Positions 40,651-46,598 of a stretch of 46,598 bases of DNA are shown one piece after another; within the stretch, counting starts at the first letter, position 1; each line of letters opens with the position of its first letter. Position numbers and translations under genes: made by a program. The stretch comes from Miltoncostaea oceani (GTDB taxonomy: Bacteria; Actinomycetota; Thermoleophilia; Miltoncostaeales; Miltoncostaeaceae). The notes below the pieces were generated by a model, which was not told the DNA's origin, did not search any database, and saw nothing but the letters and a program-made list of their open reading frames with translations. Location of the stretch: contig NZ_CP064358.1 in assembly GCF_018141545.1 (NCBI RefSeq), positions 1 through 46,598 on the forward strand, read 5' to 3'.

Positions 40651-41535
40651 CTAGGCCGCCGACTCCTGCCGGCGGTGGTGCTGTGCCTCGAACTCGGCGG
40701 GGCTGAGGTAACCGAGGCCCGAGTGCCGGCGGCGTGGGTTGTACCAACTCTCGATGTAGTCGTAGATCGCGGTCCGCGCCTGCTGGCGGGTCGGCCAGGA
40801 GCGTCGGTCGATCAGCTCGGTCTTGAGGGTCGACATGAACGACTCGGCGAGGGCGTTGTCATAGGCATCGCCACGTGAGCCCATCGACTGGGCGATCCCC
40901 GCCTCGCGCAGGGCGCGTCCGCAGGCGAAGCTCGTGTACTGGGATCCCCGGTCGCTGTGGTGCACCAGCTGGCCGGGCTCCACCTGGCGCCGCCACAGCG
41001 CCATCTGGATCGCATCGACGACCAGTTCGGCCCGCAGGTCCTCGCGCATCGACCAGCCGACGACGCGGCGGCTGTAGGCATCGACGACCACCGCGACATA
41101 GAGCCACCCCGCCCAGGTCCGCACGTAGGTGATGTCAGCCACCCACAACGCGTTCGGGCACTCGGCGAGGAAGCGTCGCTCCACCAGATCCGCGGCCGGG
41201 GCCCGCAGCGGGTCGCGCTCGGTGGTGCGCTGGAAGCGGCGCCGGTGGGTGCCCTCGATCCCCGCCTCGCGCATCAACCGGGCGATCCGCTTACGGCCGT
41301 GGCGGTGGCCGTCAGCACGCAGTTCGGCGTGGATGCGGGCGGCGCCGTAGGTGCCGCGGCTCATCCGATGCACCGCGCGGAGCCGCTCGAGGAGCTGTTC
41401 ATCCTCGCGCCGGCGGCTCGACGGTGGTCGGGCGGCCCACGAGTAGAAGCCCGAGCGTGAGACGCCGAGCGTCCTGCAGAGGGTGGAGACCCCGTGTGCG
41501 GCCTTCTCGGCGGCGATGAACCGGTAGAGGCTCAC
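40651..41535 (-). CDS. IS3-family transposase OrfB (DDE integrase domain)
   Basis: 294 aa. HTH_21-type N-terminal part (SRGTYGAARIHAEL, GRKRIARLMREAGIEG) and an rve-type integrase core with the catalytic triad Asp in WVADITYV, Asp in HHSDRGSQYTS and Glu in NALAESFMSTLK. Ends with the usual YNPRRRHSGLGYLSPAEFE. Starts at GTG 41535, overlapping the orfA stop by GTGA. It may also be made as an OrfAB fusion by -1 slippage on a run of six A at 41573-41568 near the end of orfA; the -1 frame is open through to orfB. Confidence 0.93.
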   Translation of the reverse strand: MSLYRFIAAEKAAHGVSTLCRTLGVSRSGFYSWAARPPSSRRREDEQLLERLRAVHRMSRGTYGAARIHAELRADGHRHGRKRIARLMREAGIEGTHRRRFQRTTERDPLRAPAADLVERRFLAECPNALWVADITYVRTWAGWLYVAVVVDAYSRRVVGWSMREDLRAELVVDAIQMALWRRQVEPGQLVHHSDRGSQYTSFACGRALREAGIAQSMGSRGDAYDNALAESFMSTLKTELIDRRSWPTRQQARTAIYDYIESWYNPRRRHSGLGYLSPAEFEAQHHRRQESAA

Positions 41536-41834
41536 CGCGTCGTCTCCGTGGCGAAGAAGGCCGCGGCTTTTTTCAGGATCTCCCGCTCCTCACGCAACAC
41601 CTTGTTCTCACGCCGAAGCCGGGCGAGCTCGGCGCGTTCGTCGCTGGTGAGCCCCGGCGCCGTGCCCTGGTCGATCTGCGCCTGCTTGACCCACCGGCGT
41701 ACCGCCGTCTCGCTGAGGTCGAGCTCTCGACAGACCGCCCCAATGGACTTCCCCGAGGACTCGATCAACTCGACCGTGCGGGCCTTGAACTCCTCACTGA
41801 ACTCCCGCCGTGCCCGTCGCTCCCGCTGCTCCAT
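41532..41834 (-). CDS. IS3-family OrfA (helix-turn-helix, leucine-zipper)
   Basis: 100 aa. FSEEFKARTVELIESSGKS then GAVCRELDLSETAVRRWVKQ form the DNA-binding helix-turn-helix; the C-terminal ELARLRRENKVLREEREILKK split is a leucine-zipper-like coil for multimerisation. ATG 41834 follows AAGGAGG. Recognises the element's ends. Confidence 0.93.
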   Translation of the reverse strand: MEQRERRARREFSEEFKARTVELIESSGKSIGAVCRELDLSETAVRRWVKQAQIDQGTAPGLTSDERAELARLRRENKVLREEREILKKAAAFFATETTR

Positions 41835-41898
41835 GTGGACCTCCTTGGAGAAGCATCATCGCCTCTCCGATGGTGTCCGCAGAAGCGGGGCGACCCCA

Positions 41899-42753
41899 GC
41901 CACCGCCTACAAGTGGCTGCGGCGCTACCGGGCCGAGGGGGCCGGCGGCCTCCTCGATCGCTCGAGCCGGCCTCTTCACTGCCCGCACCGCACCGACGAG
42001 GCGACCGAGCGACAGATCCTCAAGACACGCCGCATCCATCGACGCGGAGCCCAGTGGATCGGCGACGAGCTCGGAATCGCGGCCTCGACGGTGGGCCGAG
42101 TACTCGCCCGCCACCAGATGCCGCTGCTGCGTGACCTGGATGCGCTCACCGGAGACCCCGTGCGGCGCGGGCCGATCAGCCGCGTGCGCTACGAGCGCGC
42201 ACGGCCGGGTGAGTTGATCCACATCGACGTCAAGAAGCTCGGGCGGATCCCCGAGGGCGGGGGCTGGCGGGCCCATGGCAGAGGGCCAAAGCCGGTGATC
42301 AACCGCGCCCAGGGCTATGACTATGTCCACTCGGCGATCGACGACCACTCACGGCTTGCCTACGCGGAGATCCACCCCGACGAGCGCGGTGAGACCTGCG
42401 CTGCCTTCATCGAGCGGGCGGCCCGCTTCTTCGGCTCGATGGGCATCACCCGCATCGAGCGGGTGATGAGCGACAACGCCCTCAACTACCGGCGCTCGAG
42501 CGCATTTCAGGATGTCCTCGGCGAGATGGGCGCTCGCCATGTCCTGATCCGCCCCCACTGCCCGTGGACCAACGGCAAGGTCGAGCGGCTCAACCGCACG
42601 CTGCTCAGGGAGTGGGCCTACTCGCAGGTCTTCACCTCGAACGCCGAGCGGGCCGCGTGCCTGCCAGAGTGGCTCTGGCACTACAACACGCGGCGCCGCC
42701 ACAGCTCACTGGGCGGCCTCCCACCGATCAGCCGCCTGTCAACAACGTGGTGA
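41899..42753 (+). pseudogene. IS481 transposase, C-terminal fragment
   Basis: Continues the interrupted transposase: TAYKWLRRYRAEGAGGLLDRSS, LGIAASTVGRVLAR, then the integrase core with Asp in LIHIDVKKLGRI, Asp in VMSDNALNYR and Glu in TNGKVERLNRTLL, all intact. It has no start of its own, so the element is probably no longer autonomous unless the IS3 copy excises precisely. Confidence 0.9.
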
Positions 42754-42762
42754 GCGACTACA

Positions 42763-42768
42763 CCTAGA
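42763..42768 (+). repeat. Right 6-bp target-site duplication CCTAGA of the IS481 element
   Basis: Matches 40398-40403 exactly. The following 235 bp up to parA hold no gene but several repeats. Confidence 0.9.
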
Positions 42769-42832
42769 CCCCCACCCGGGGCCCCCACCATCCTGCGACG
42801 CCCCGTGGTCCGGGCGTCCCCCTCCCCCCGGC

Positions 42833-42848
42833 CGCGAGTCACTTCCCC
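42833..42848 (-). repeat. Isolated inverted iteron-like site
   Basis: Read on the minus strand, GGGGAAGTGACTCGCG shares the GGGG...GACTCGCG frame of the origin iterons. Before the insertions it lay some 65 bp past rep, so the Rep or Par protein may bind here too. Confidence 0.5.
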
Positions 42849-42865
42849 CGGTACCCGACCGACGT

Positions 42866-42917
42866 CCCTCCGGCGGTCCCGGCACGACCCGGCCGGCGGC
42901 GGCGGTCCGCCGGAGGG
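42866..42917. repeat. 11-bp inverted repeat upstream of parA, candidate terminator or centromere part
   Basis: CCCTCCGGCGG (42866-42876) is complementary to 42907-42917 across 30 nt. Two ACGCCGTC direct repeats follow, 12 bp apart (about 42920 and 42932). Confidence 0.4.
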
Positions 42918-42949
42918 GAACGCCGTCCGGGACGCCGTCTAGCGTGCCC

Positions 42950-42964
42950 GCATGCATGCATGCA
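42950..42964. promoter_or_regulatory. GCATGC tract, candidate parA operator
   Basis: GCATGCATGCATGCA contains a 12-bp perfect palindrome (42953-42964) just ahead of an AAAGGAGG site. Such symmetric sites before parA often bind ParA or its partner to control the operon; inference only. Confidence 0.35.
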
Positions 42965-43003
42965 CAAAGGAGGACATACGATCACGCGCGCGAACATGAC
43001 GGC

Positions 43004-43741
43004 ATGAGCGACACCACGCCTGCACGCATCATCACCGTGGCGGCGGCGAAGGGCGGGGTGGGGAAGACGACCCTCGCCTACGAGCTCGCCGCCGCCCTGT
43101 CGGGGGTCCTCGTCGACCTGGACTGGGACGCGGGGGGCGCGACGCGGATGTGGGGGCACGACCCGACCCGCGCCGCCCGCGTCCCGCTCCTCGACGCGTT
43201 GGAGCGCGGCCCCGAGGGCCGGCCGCCGCGTCCGAAGCGCCGCGCCAACCAACCGGCCCTCGTCCCCGCGCACCCGGACCTGTCGGCGAGCCGCATCGAC
43301 GCGGACCTGGTGGGGGACTGCCTCCGGGCCTGGGCCGCCGCGTTCGAGGACCCCTACCTGGTGGTCGACACCCACCCGGGGGCGAACCCCCTCACCGACG
43401 GGGCGATCCAGGGGGCCGACCTCGTCGTCGTCCCCGTCGTCCTCGGCGCCCGGGAGATGGACGCCCTCGAGGCGATCGTCGCGGACTACCGGGACTACCG
43501 GCTGCTGCTCGTCCCGACGATGGTCCCCGCCGTCCCGCCGCGGCGGTTCGTGGAGCGGCTCGCGGGTCTCGCGGAGGCGGGCCGGATCACCGTCGCCCCC
43601 CCGGTCTCCGAGCACCGCTGGATCCGCCGCCGCCTGCGCCGCGCGGCGCTCGTGACCCAGCCCAACCCCGGCGTGCGGGTGCGCGCCGCGGCCGCCGAGT
43701 TCCGTGCGGTCGCCGACACCGTGGAGGTGGCATGTGGCTGA
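43004..43741 (+). CDS. parA: ParA-family partition ATPase
   Basis: 245 aa. A deviant Walker A box (AAAKGGVGKTTLAYEL) starts at about residue 14, with VLVDLDWDAGGATRMW and, later, LVVDTHPGANPLTDGAI as the Walker B region. It is short and has no N-terminal DNA-binding domain, as in type Ib plasmid partition systems. ATG 43004 is taken as start because the conserved region begins at once, but AAAGGAGG at 42966-42973 is 30 nt upstream with no near-cognate codon in frame. A 3-codon ATG-ACG-GCA-TGA at 42996 overlaps the parA ATG. Segregates the replicon with the next gene's product. Confidence 0.87.
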   Translation: MSDTTPARIITVAAAKGGVGKTTLAYELAAALSGVLVDLDWDAGGATRMWGHDPTRAARVPLLDALERGPEGRPPRPKRRANQPALVPAHPDLSASRIDADLVGDCLRAWAAAFEDPYLVVDTHPGANPLTDGAIQGADLVVVPVVLGAREMDALEAIVADYRDYRLLLVPTMVPAVPPRRFVERLAGLAEAGRITVAPPVSEHRWIRRRLRRAALVTQPNPGVRVRAAAAEFRAVADTVEVACG

Positions 43742-44222
43742 CCAGGCCAGCGGGATCGACCTGATGCGACGGCGGATCGAGCGCGCGAGCCGTCAACCCC
43801 CGCCCGCGCCACGCACCCGGCCGGCGACCACGCCCGGCGCCGGGGCGGCGACACCGGACCCGGACCCCGTCGCCGCGCCCGGGGCCGCGGCGACACCGGA
43901 CCCGCCGGCGTCGGTGGGGGAGGGGGGAGGGGCGACCCGCGCGACGAGGACGCCGCGGCGTGCCGCACCCGCGGCGGCCCGCCGGCCGCGCCTCGCGCCG
44001 GACCTGCCACCGGTGAACCTCGCGATCCGGGTGCGGAAGCCGCTCGACGACCACCTCGCCGACGTCATCCACGACCTCCGCCGCGCCGGTGTCCGCACCA
44101 GCAAGGTGGAGATCATCGAGATGCTCCTGTGGGAGCAGACCTCCGAGGACGCCACCGCGATCCGGGAACGCCTCGGCGCCTTCCGTGCCGCGGCGCCCCG
44201 GGGCGCCGGCGCCGCCCTCTAA
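43734..44222 (+). CDS. Ribbon-helix-helix protein, probable ParB-type partner
   Basis: 162 aa. The middle (about 20-95) is a Pro/Ala-rich disordered tract; the C-terminal part NLAIRVRKPLDDHLADVIHD then LRRAGVRTSKVEIIEMLLWE looks like a ribbon-helix-helix DNA-binding fold (strand, helix, helix). A small DNA binder directly after parA is the usual arrangement for type Ib systems (ParG-like). GTG 43734 overlaps the parA stop by 8 nt, with GGAGGTGG upstream. A strong terminator follows. Confidence 0.72.
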   Translation: MADQASGIDLMRRRIERASRQPPPAPRTRPATTPGAGAATPDPDPVAAPGAAATPDPPASVGEGGGATRATRTPRRAAPAAARRPRLAPDLPPVNLAIRVRKPLDDHLADVIHDLRRAGVRTSKVEIIEMLLWEQTSEDATAIRERLGAFRAAAPRGAGAAL

Positions 44223-44242
44223 GGGGGGCCCGTTAAACACGA

Positions 44243-44270
44243 CCGGCCGGGTCCCGAGGGACCCGGCCGG
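44243..44270. terminator. Perfect 13-bp hairpin terminator
   Basis: CCGGCCGGGTCCC (44243-44255) pairs with 44258-44270 over a 2-nt GA loop, between the convergent parAB and acetoacetate decarboxylase-family genes. Confidence 0.75.
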
Positions 44271-44300
44271 CAGGTGCAGCCGACTTCGAGAAGCTGGGGC

Positions 44301-45317
44301 TCAGACGCCCGGGGGCTTCGGGAAGCGGTGACGCATCGTGTACTGGTACGGCGTGGCGAAGAGCAGGTCGCCGATGTCCTCGGCGGTGCGCTCGATCGTC
44401 TGCGTCCAGATGGTGTCCGCACCCGGGATGATGAGGTCGAAGTTGAAGCTCATCAGGCCGATGAGCTCCTTGACCGGCATCATGGCGCCGAGGTTGTCGA
44501 ACGGCGTGGCCGTCAGGGCCCACGACCGGATCGCGCCGGCGGACGCCGTGCGGATCGACTCCGGCTTCAGCTGGAAGCGGTGCTGACCCTCGGTCTCGGG
44601 ACGGCCCATGGCCGCCGCCGTCGCCTTGGTCACCTCGGACGGGAGGTAGGTGAGGTCCCACTTCGTCGTCGTGAGGGACGGGTCCGTGATGAGCCGCAGG
44701 TTCATGCGCCCGTACTTCGGGTCGCCGTAGAAGCTGGGCTTCGCCGGAAGCTCGGCGTCGTCGTACCGGCCCGTCGCGGTGTGGATGAGGTACCCACGCC
44801 GCTCCATGGTGAAGTTGAAGTAGTCGTTGCCGAAGCCGCCGTAGCCGTCGTCCTCCTTGCCACCGTGCTCCTGGGTGACGATGTAGGCGATCTTCTTCGG
44901 GAACCCGAAGGGCTCGCGGCCGGCGAACACGGCTGCGTCCTGCGTGAGGTACATGTACGGGTAGTAGCCCGCGTAGTACGTGTTGCCGTCGTGGCCCTTG
45001 GCCGAGACGGAGACCGTCACGCCCATCTCGCCGTACGGGCCGAGACCGGTGTGCAGGTGGTCCACGTACCAGAACTCGACGACGTCGTCCTCGAGCTCAA
45101 CGCACTTGGGGAGGATGCGACGGAGAGCCGCCTCGTCCACCCGGTAGAAGAACGCCGACCAACGCGAGTTCGTGTAGGTCAGCGGGACGATGTCGTAGTC
45201 GACCAGCGGGTCCGCGATGCCCTGCGAGATGATGTCGCGCTTGTCCCGGTCAAGGGCAAGCGGCGGGGCGTCGCCCGAGTCGATCCACGGAACGCTCGTG
45301 ACGTTCAGCTGCGCCAT
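44301..45317 (-). CDS. Acetoacetate decarboxylase-family protein, copy 1
   Basis: 338 aa, longer than classical acetoacetate decarboxylase (~245). The Schiff-base lysine pair is K141-K142 in PFGFPKKIAYI, and other family features include GPYGEMGVTVSV, YYAGYYPYMYLTQDAA and the C-terminal RHRFPKPPG. It should decarboxylate or hydrate/aldolise a beta-keto acid; members outside the founding group can be aldolase-dehydratases. ATG 45317 follows AAGGAGG. Paralogous to the next gene. Third-position base use is less GC-extreme than around it. Confidence 0.82.
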   Translation of the reverse strand: MAQLNVTSVPWIDSGDAPPLALDRDKRDIISQGIADPLVDYDIVPLTYTNSRWSAFFYRVDEAALRRILPKCVELEDDVVEFWYVDHLHTGLGPYGEMGVTVSVSAKGHDGNTYYAGYYPYMYLTQDAAVFAGREPFGFPKKIAYIVTQEHGGKEDDGYGGFGNDYFNFTMERRGYLIHTATGRYDDAELPAKPSFYGDPKYGRMNLRLITDPSLTTTKWDLTYLPSEVTKATAAAMGRPETEGQHRFQLKPESIRTASAGAIRSWALTATPFDNLGAMMPVKELIGLMSFNFDLIIPGADTIWTQTIERTAEDIGDLLFATPYQYTMRHRFPKPPGV

Positions 45318-45345
45318 AGCGCTGTTCCTCCTTGGAATGGCGTCA

Positions 45346-45389
45346 CCGCGACGGGGATGCCCCTGTGGGAGCGGACGCCCCCGTCACGG
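45346..45389 (-). promoter_or_regulatory. Hairpin in the spacer between the two decarboxylase-family genes
   Basis: 45346-45356 and 45379-45389 pair at 10 of 11 positions plus one G-T. It may attenuate or process the transcript. A GATCGTGATC motif lies just upstream on the minus strand. Confidence 0.4.
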
Positions 45390-45412
45390 TTGATCACGAT
45401 CTGACCTAGTCC

Positions 45413-46438
45413 CTACGCGCCGAGGCCGATGGGCTTCGGGAAGCGGTGGCGCAGACCGAAGCGGTACGGCTTGGCCGCGCCCGCCCAGGTCGCGTCCCGG
45501 GTGTACGTCTCGGTCCAGGGGACCTCGCCGGCCGGGATGATCAGGTCGAAGCTGAAGGTCATCAGGCCGATCATCTCCTTGGGCGGAAGCTCGTGCCCAA
45601 GGTTGTCGTACGGCGTGGCCTGCATGAACCAGTTGATGCTCTCGGGGCTGGCGGTGCGGATCGACTCCGGCTTCACCTGGAAGCGGTGCGAACCCTCGGA
45701 GTCGGGGCGGCCCATGGCCGTCGCGAGGTCCTTGGTCACCATCGAGGGCAGGTAGACGAGCTGCCACTCGGAGCTCGAGAGGTCCGGCGCGGTGACGACC
45801 TTCATGTTCATCCGGCCGTAGTCCGTGTTGCCGTAGAAAGCGGGCTTCGCGGACAGGTCGGCGTCGTCGTACTTGCCGGTCGCCGAGTGGAGCACGTACC
45901 CGTTCCGGATCATGAGGAACGAGAAGTAGTCGAACTGGTAGTTCTTGCCGTCCATGACCCCGTAACCGTCATCGGGCGCCCCGCCGTGCTCAAGCACGCG
46001 GATGAAGGCTTCCTTCTTCGGGAAACCGAGCACGCGACCGGCGTCGATCGCGGCGTCCTGGGTCAGGTACATGTACGGGTAGTAGCCGGCGTAGAGCGTA
46101 CGGCCGTCACCGGCCTTGTGGCTCGCGGCCACGGTCACACCCATCTCGCCGTACGGGCCGAGCATGGTGTGGTTGTGGTCGACGTACCAGAACTCGACGA
46201 TGTCGTCCTCGAGGTCAAGGCAGTCGGGAAGCACGCGCCGAAGCTGCTTCTCATCGGCGCGGTAGAAGAATGCTGACCAACGCGAGTTGGTGTAGGTCAG
46301 CGGCAGAGTGTCGATGTCCCAGATGGGGTCGACGAGCGAGTAGATGAACGCGGTCTTCTCGTCACGGTCGACAGGCGAGGGAGGAATCTCCCCCGTCTCT
46401 GCACCCGGGACCTGCGTCACGGCGAACTGCTCGGCCAT
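45413..46438 (-). CDS. Acetoacetate decarboxylase-family protein, copy 2
   Basis: 341 aa, colinear with the 44301 product throughout (PLTYTNSRWSAFFYR, EFWYVDH, GPYGEMGVTV, YAGYYPYMYLTQDAA, GFPKK with K141-K142, SIRTAS). Both lysines are kept, so both copies are probably active, perhaps as a hetero-oligomer. ATG 46438 with AAGGGGGAAG upstream. First gene of a two-gene unit with a good promoter. Confidence 0.83.
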   Translation of the reverse strand: MAEQFAVTQVPGAETGEIPPSPVDRDEKTAFIYSLVDPIWDIDTLPLTYTNSRWSAFFYRADEKQLRRVLPDCLDLEDDIVEFWYVDHNHTMLGPYGEMGVTVAASHKAGDGRTLYAGYYPYMYLTQDAAIDAGRVLGFPKKEAFIRVLEHGGAPDDGYGVMDGKNYQFDYFSFLMIRNGYVLHSATGKYDDADLSAKPAFYGNTDYGRMNMKVVTAPDLSSSEWQLVYLPSMVTKDLATAMGRPDSEGSHRFQVKPESIRTASPESINWFMQATPYDNLGHELPPKEMIGLMTFSFDLIIPAGEVPWTETYTRDATWAGAAKPYRFGLRHRFPKPIGLGA

Positions 46439-46506
46439 AGACGGGCTTCCCCCTTATTCGGAAAGGGCAGCTGCACATTGCTCGCGGCGGGAGCCCGCAG
46501 CCGGAC

Positions 46507-46523
46507 CCCGTCCAGAGGACGGG
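46507..46523 (-). promoter_or_regulatory. 7-bp hairpin in the leader of the decarboxylase-family operon
   Basis: CCCGTCC (46507-46513) pairs with GGACGGG (46517-46523) over an AGA loop, within a leader of about 110 nt. Role unknown. Confidence 0.35.
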
Positions 46524-46555
46524 AAGGCACCGGGCGTCACCGAGAACGTGCAAGC

Positions 46556-46584
46556 AGCATATGTCACGTACGGGGGGTCGTCAA
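46556..46584 (-). promoter_or_regulatory. Promoter of the decarboxylase-family operon
   Basis: On the minus strand TTGACG (46584-46579), a 17-nt spacer and TATGCT (46561-46556) make one of the best promoters in the window. Confidence 0.65.
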
Positions 46585-46598
46585 CGCCATCGGTACCC

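Larger units (their letters stand above)
40620..41898 (-). mobile_element. IS3-family insertion sequence
   Basis: 1,279 bp with terminal inverted repeats 40620-40645 and 41873-41898 matching at 22 of 26 positions, ends TGG...CCA. Flanked by GCT (40617-40619) and GCC (41899-41901), a 3-bp duplication with one change. Carries overlapping orfA and orfB on the minus strand, both intact, so it may still be mobile. Confidence 0.9.
40404..42762 (+). mobile_element. IS481-family insertion sequence, interrupted by an IS3-family element
   Basis: Ends are imperfect 25-bp inverted repeats (40404-40428 and 42738-42762) that agree at 19 of 25 positions, beginning TGTAGTC and ending CGTTGTTGAC. Flanked by a perfect CCTAGA duplication. 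Without the nested element and its 3-bp duplication it would be 1,077 bp, normal for the family. It lies between rep and parA. Confidence 0.88.

Noticed and set aside
41494-41898. Single long transposase frame starting inside the IS3 element
   Set aside because: The frame is open by chance through the IS3 end; the residues before TAYKW are antisense to orfA and do not match an IS481 transposase.
1-46598. tRNA or rRNA genes
   Set aside because: Gaps between genes were scanned by eye for cloverleaf or conserved rRNA motifs; none was recognised. A covariance-model scan would be decisive.

Overview
The window is very GC-rich, uses GTG and ATG starts freely, and has genes packed with 4-nt GTGA/ATGA overlaps. 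It carries a complete coenzyme F420 core pathway, promoters with TAGACT-like -10 boxes and apparently leaderless genes. This points to a high-GC actinobacterium, possibly a deep lineage such as Thermoleophilia; the class is inference. No rRNA or tRNA was seen.

Layout. 1-4300: a lipoprotein solute-binding protein and fused DctQM permease of a TRAP transporter, then an EamA-type exporter. 4313-11241: all five F420 core enzymes, cofD-cofC-cofE on the plus strand and split cofG/cofH (FbiC halves) on the minus strand, flanking an FprA-type ferredoxin-NADP reductase. 11238-26327: catabolic and lipid-type genes (MenB/BadI-like crotonase, IclR regulator, aminotransferase, MaoC hydratase, acyl-CoA dehydrogenase, two SDRs, GMC oxidoreductase, two aldehyde dehydrogenases), plus a cyclophilin, a PrmA-like methyltransferase, an MFS transporter and a degenerate sirtuin. 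32365-26362 (minus): a six-gene operon with two thiolase/DUF35 pairs, an acyl-CoA ligase and an HMG-CoA-synthase-like protein; one thiolase, one DUF35 and the HMGCS homologue lack their usual key residues. 32653-35135: acetolactate synthase flanked by two small paralogous proteins. 35210-38920: a MoxR AAA+ ATPase, a helical protein and a VWA/MIDAS protein (CbbQ/NorQ-NorD type).

38929-44270 reads as a plasmid replication and partition module. It has about a dozen 16-17 bp iterons in direct and inverted orientation, a DnaA-box-like site, a relatively AT-rich stretch, an RPA-type replication initiator gene, then parA and a ribbon-helix-helix partner. An IS481-family element with a perfect 6-bp target duplication landed exactly at the rep stop codon, and an IS3-family element later inserted inside its transposase gene. 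44301-46438 holds two tandem acetoacetate-decarboxylase-family genes with a good upstream promoter.

The simplest reading is that this stretch, F420 genes included, lies on a secondary replicon (chromid or megaplasmid), or on a chromosome that absorbed one. Four genes appear to start at CTG, three of them with well-placed Shine-Dalgarno sequences. Identifications rest on motifs and remembered family features; no database search was run.
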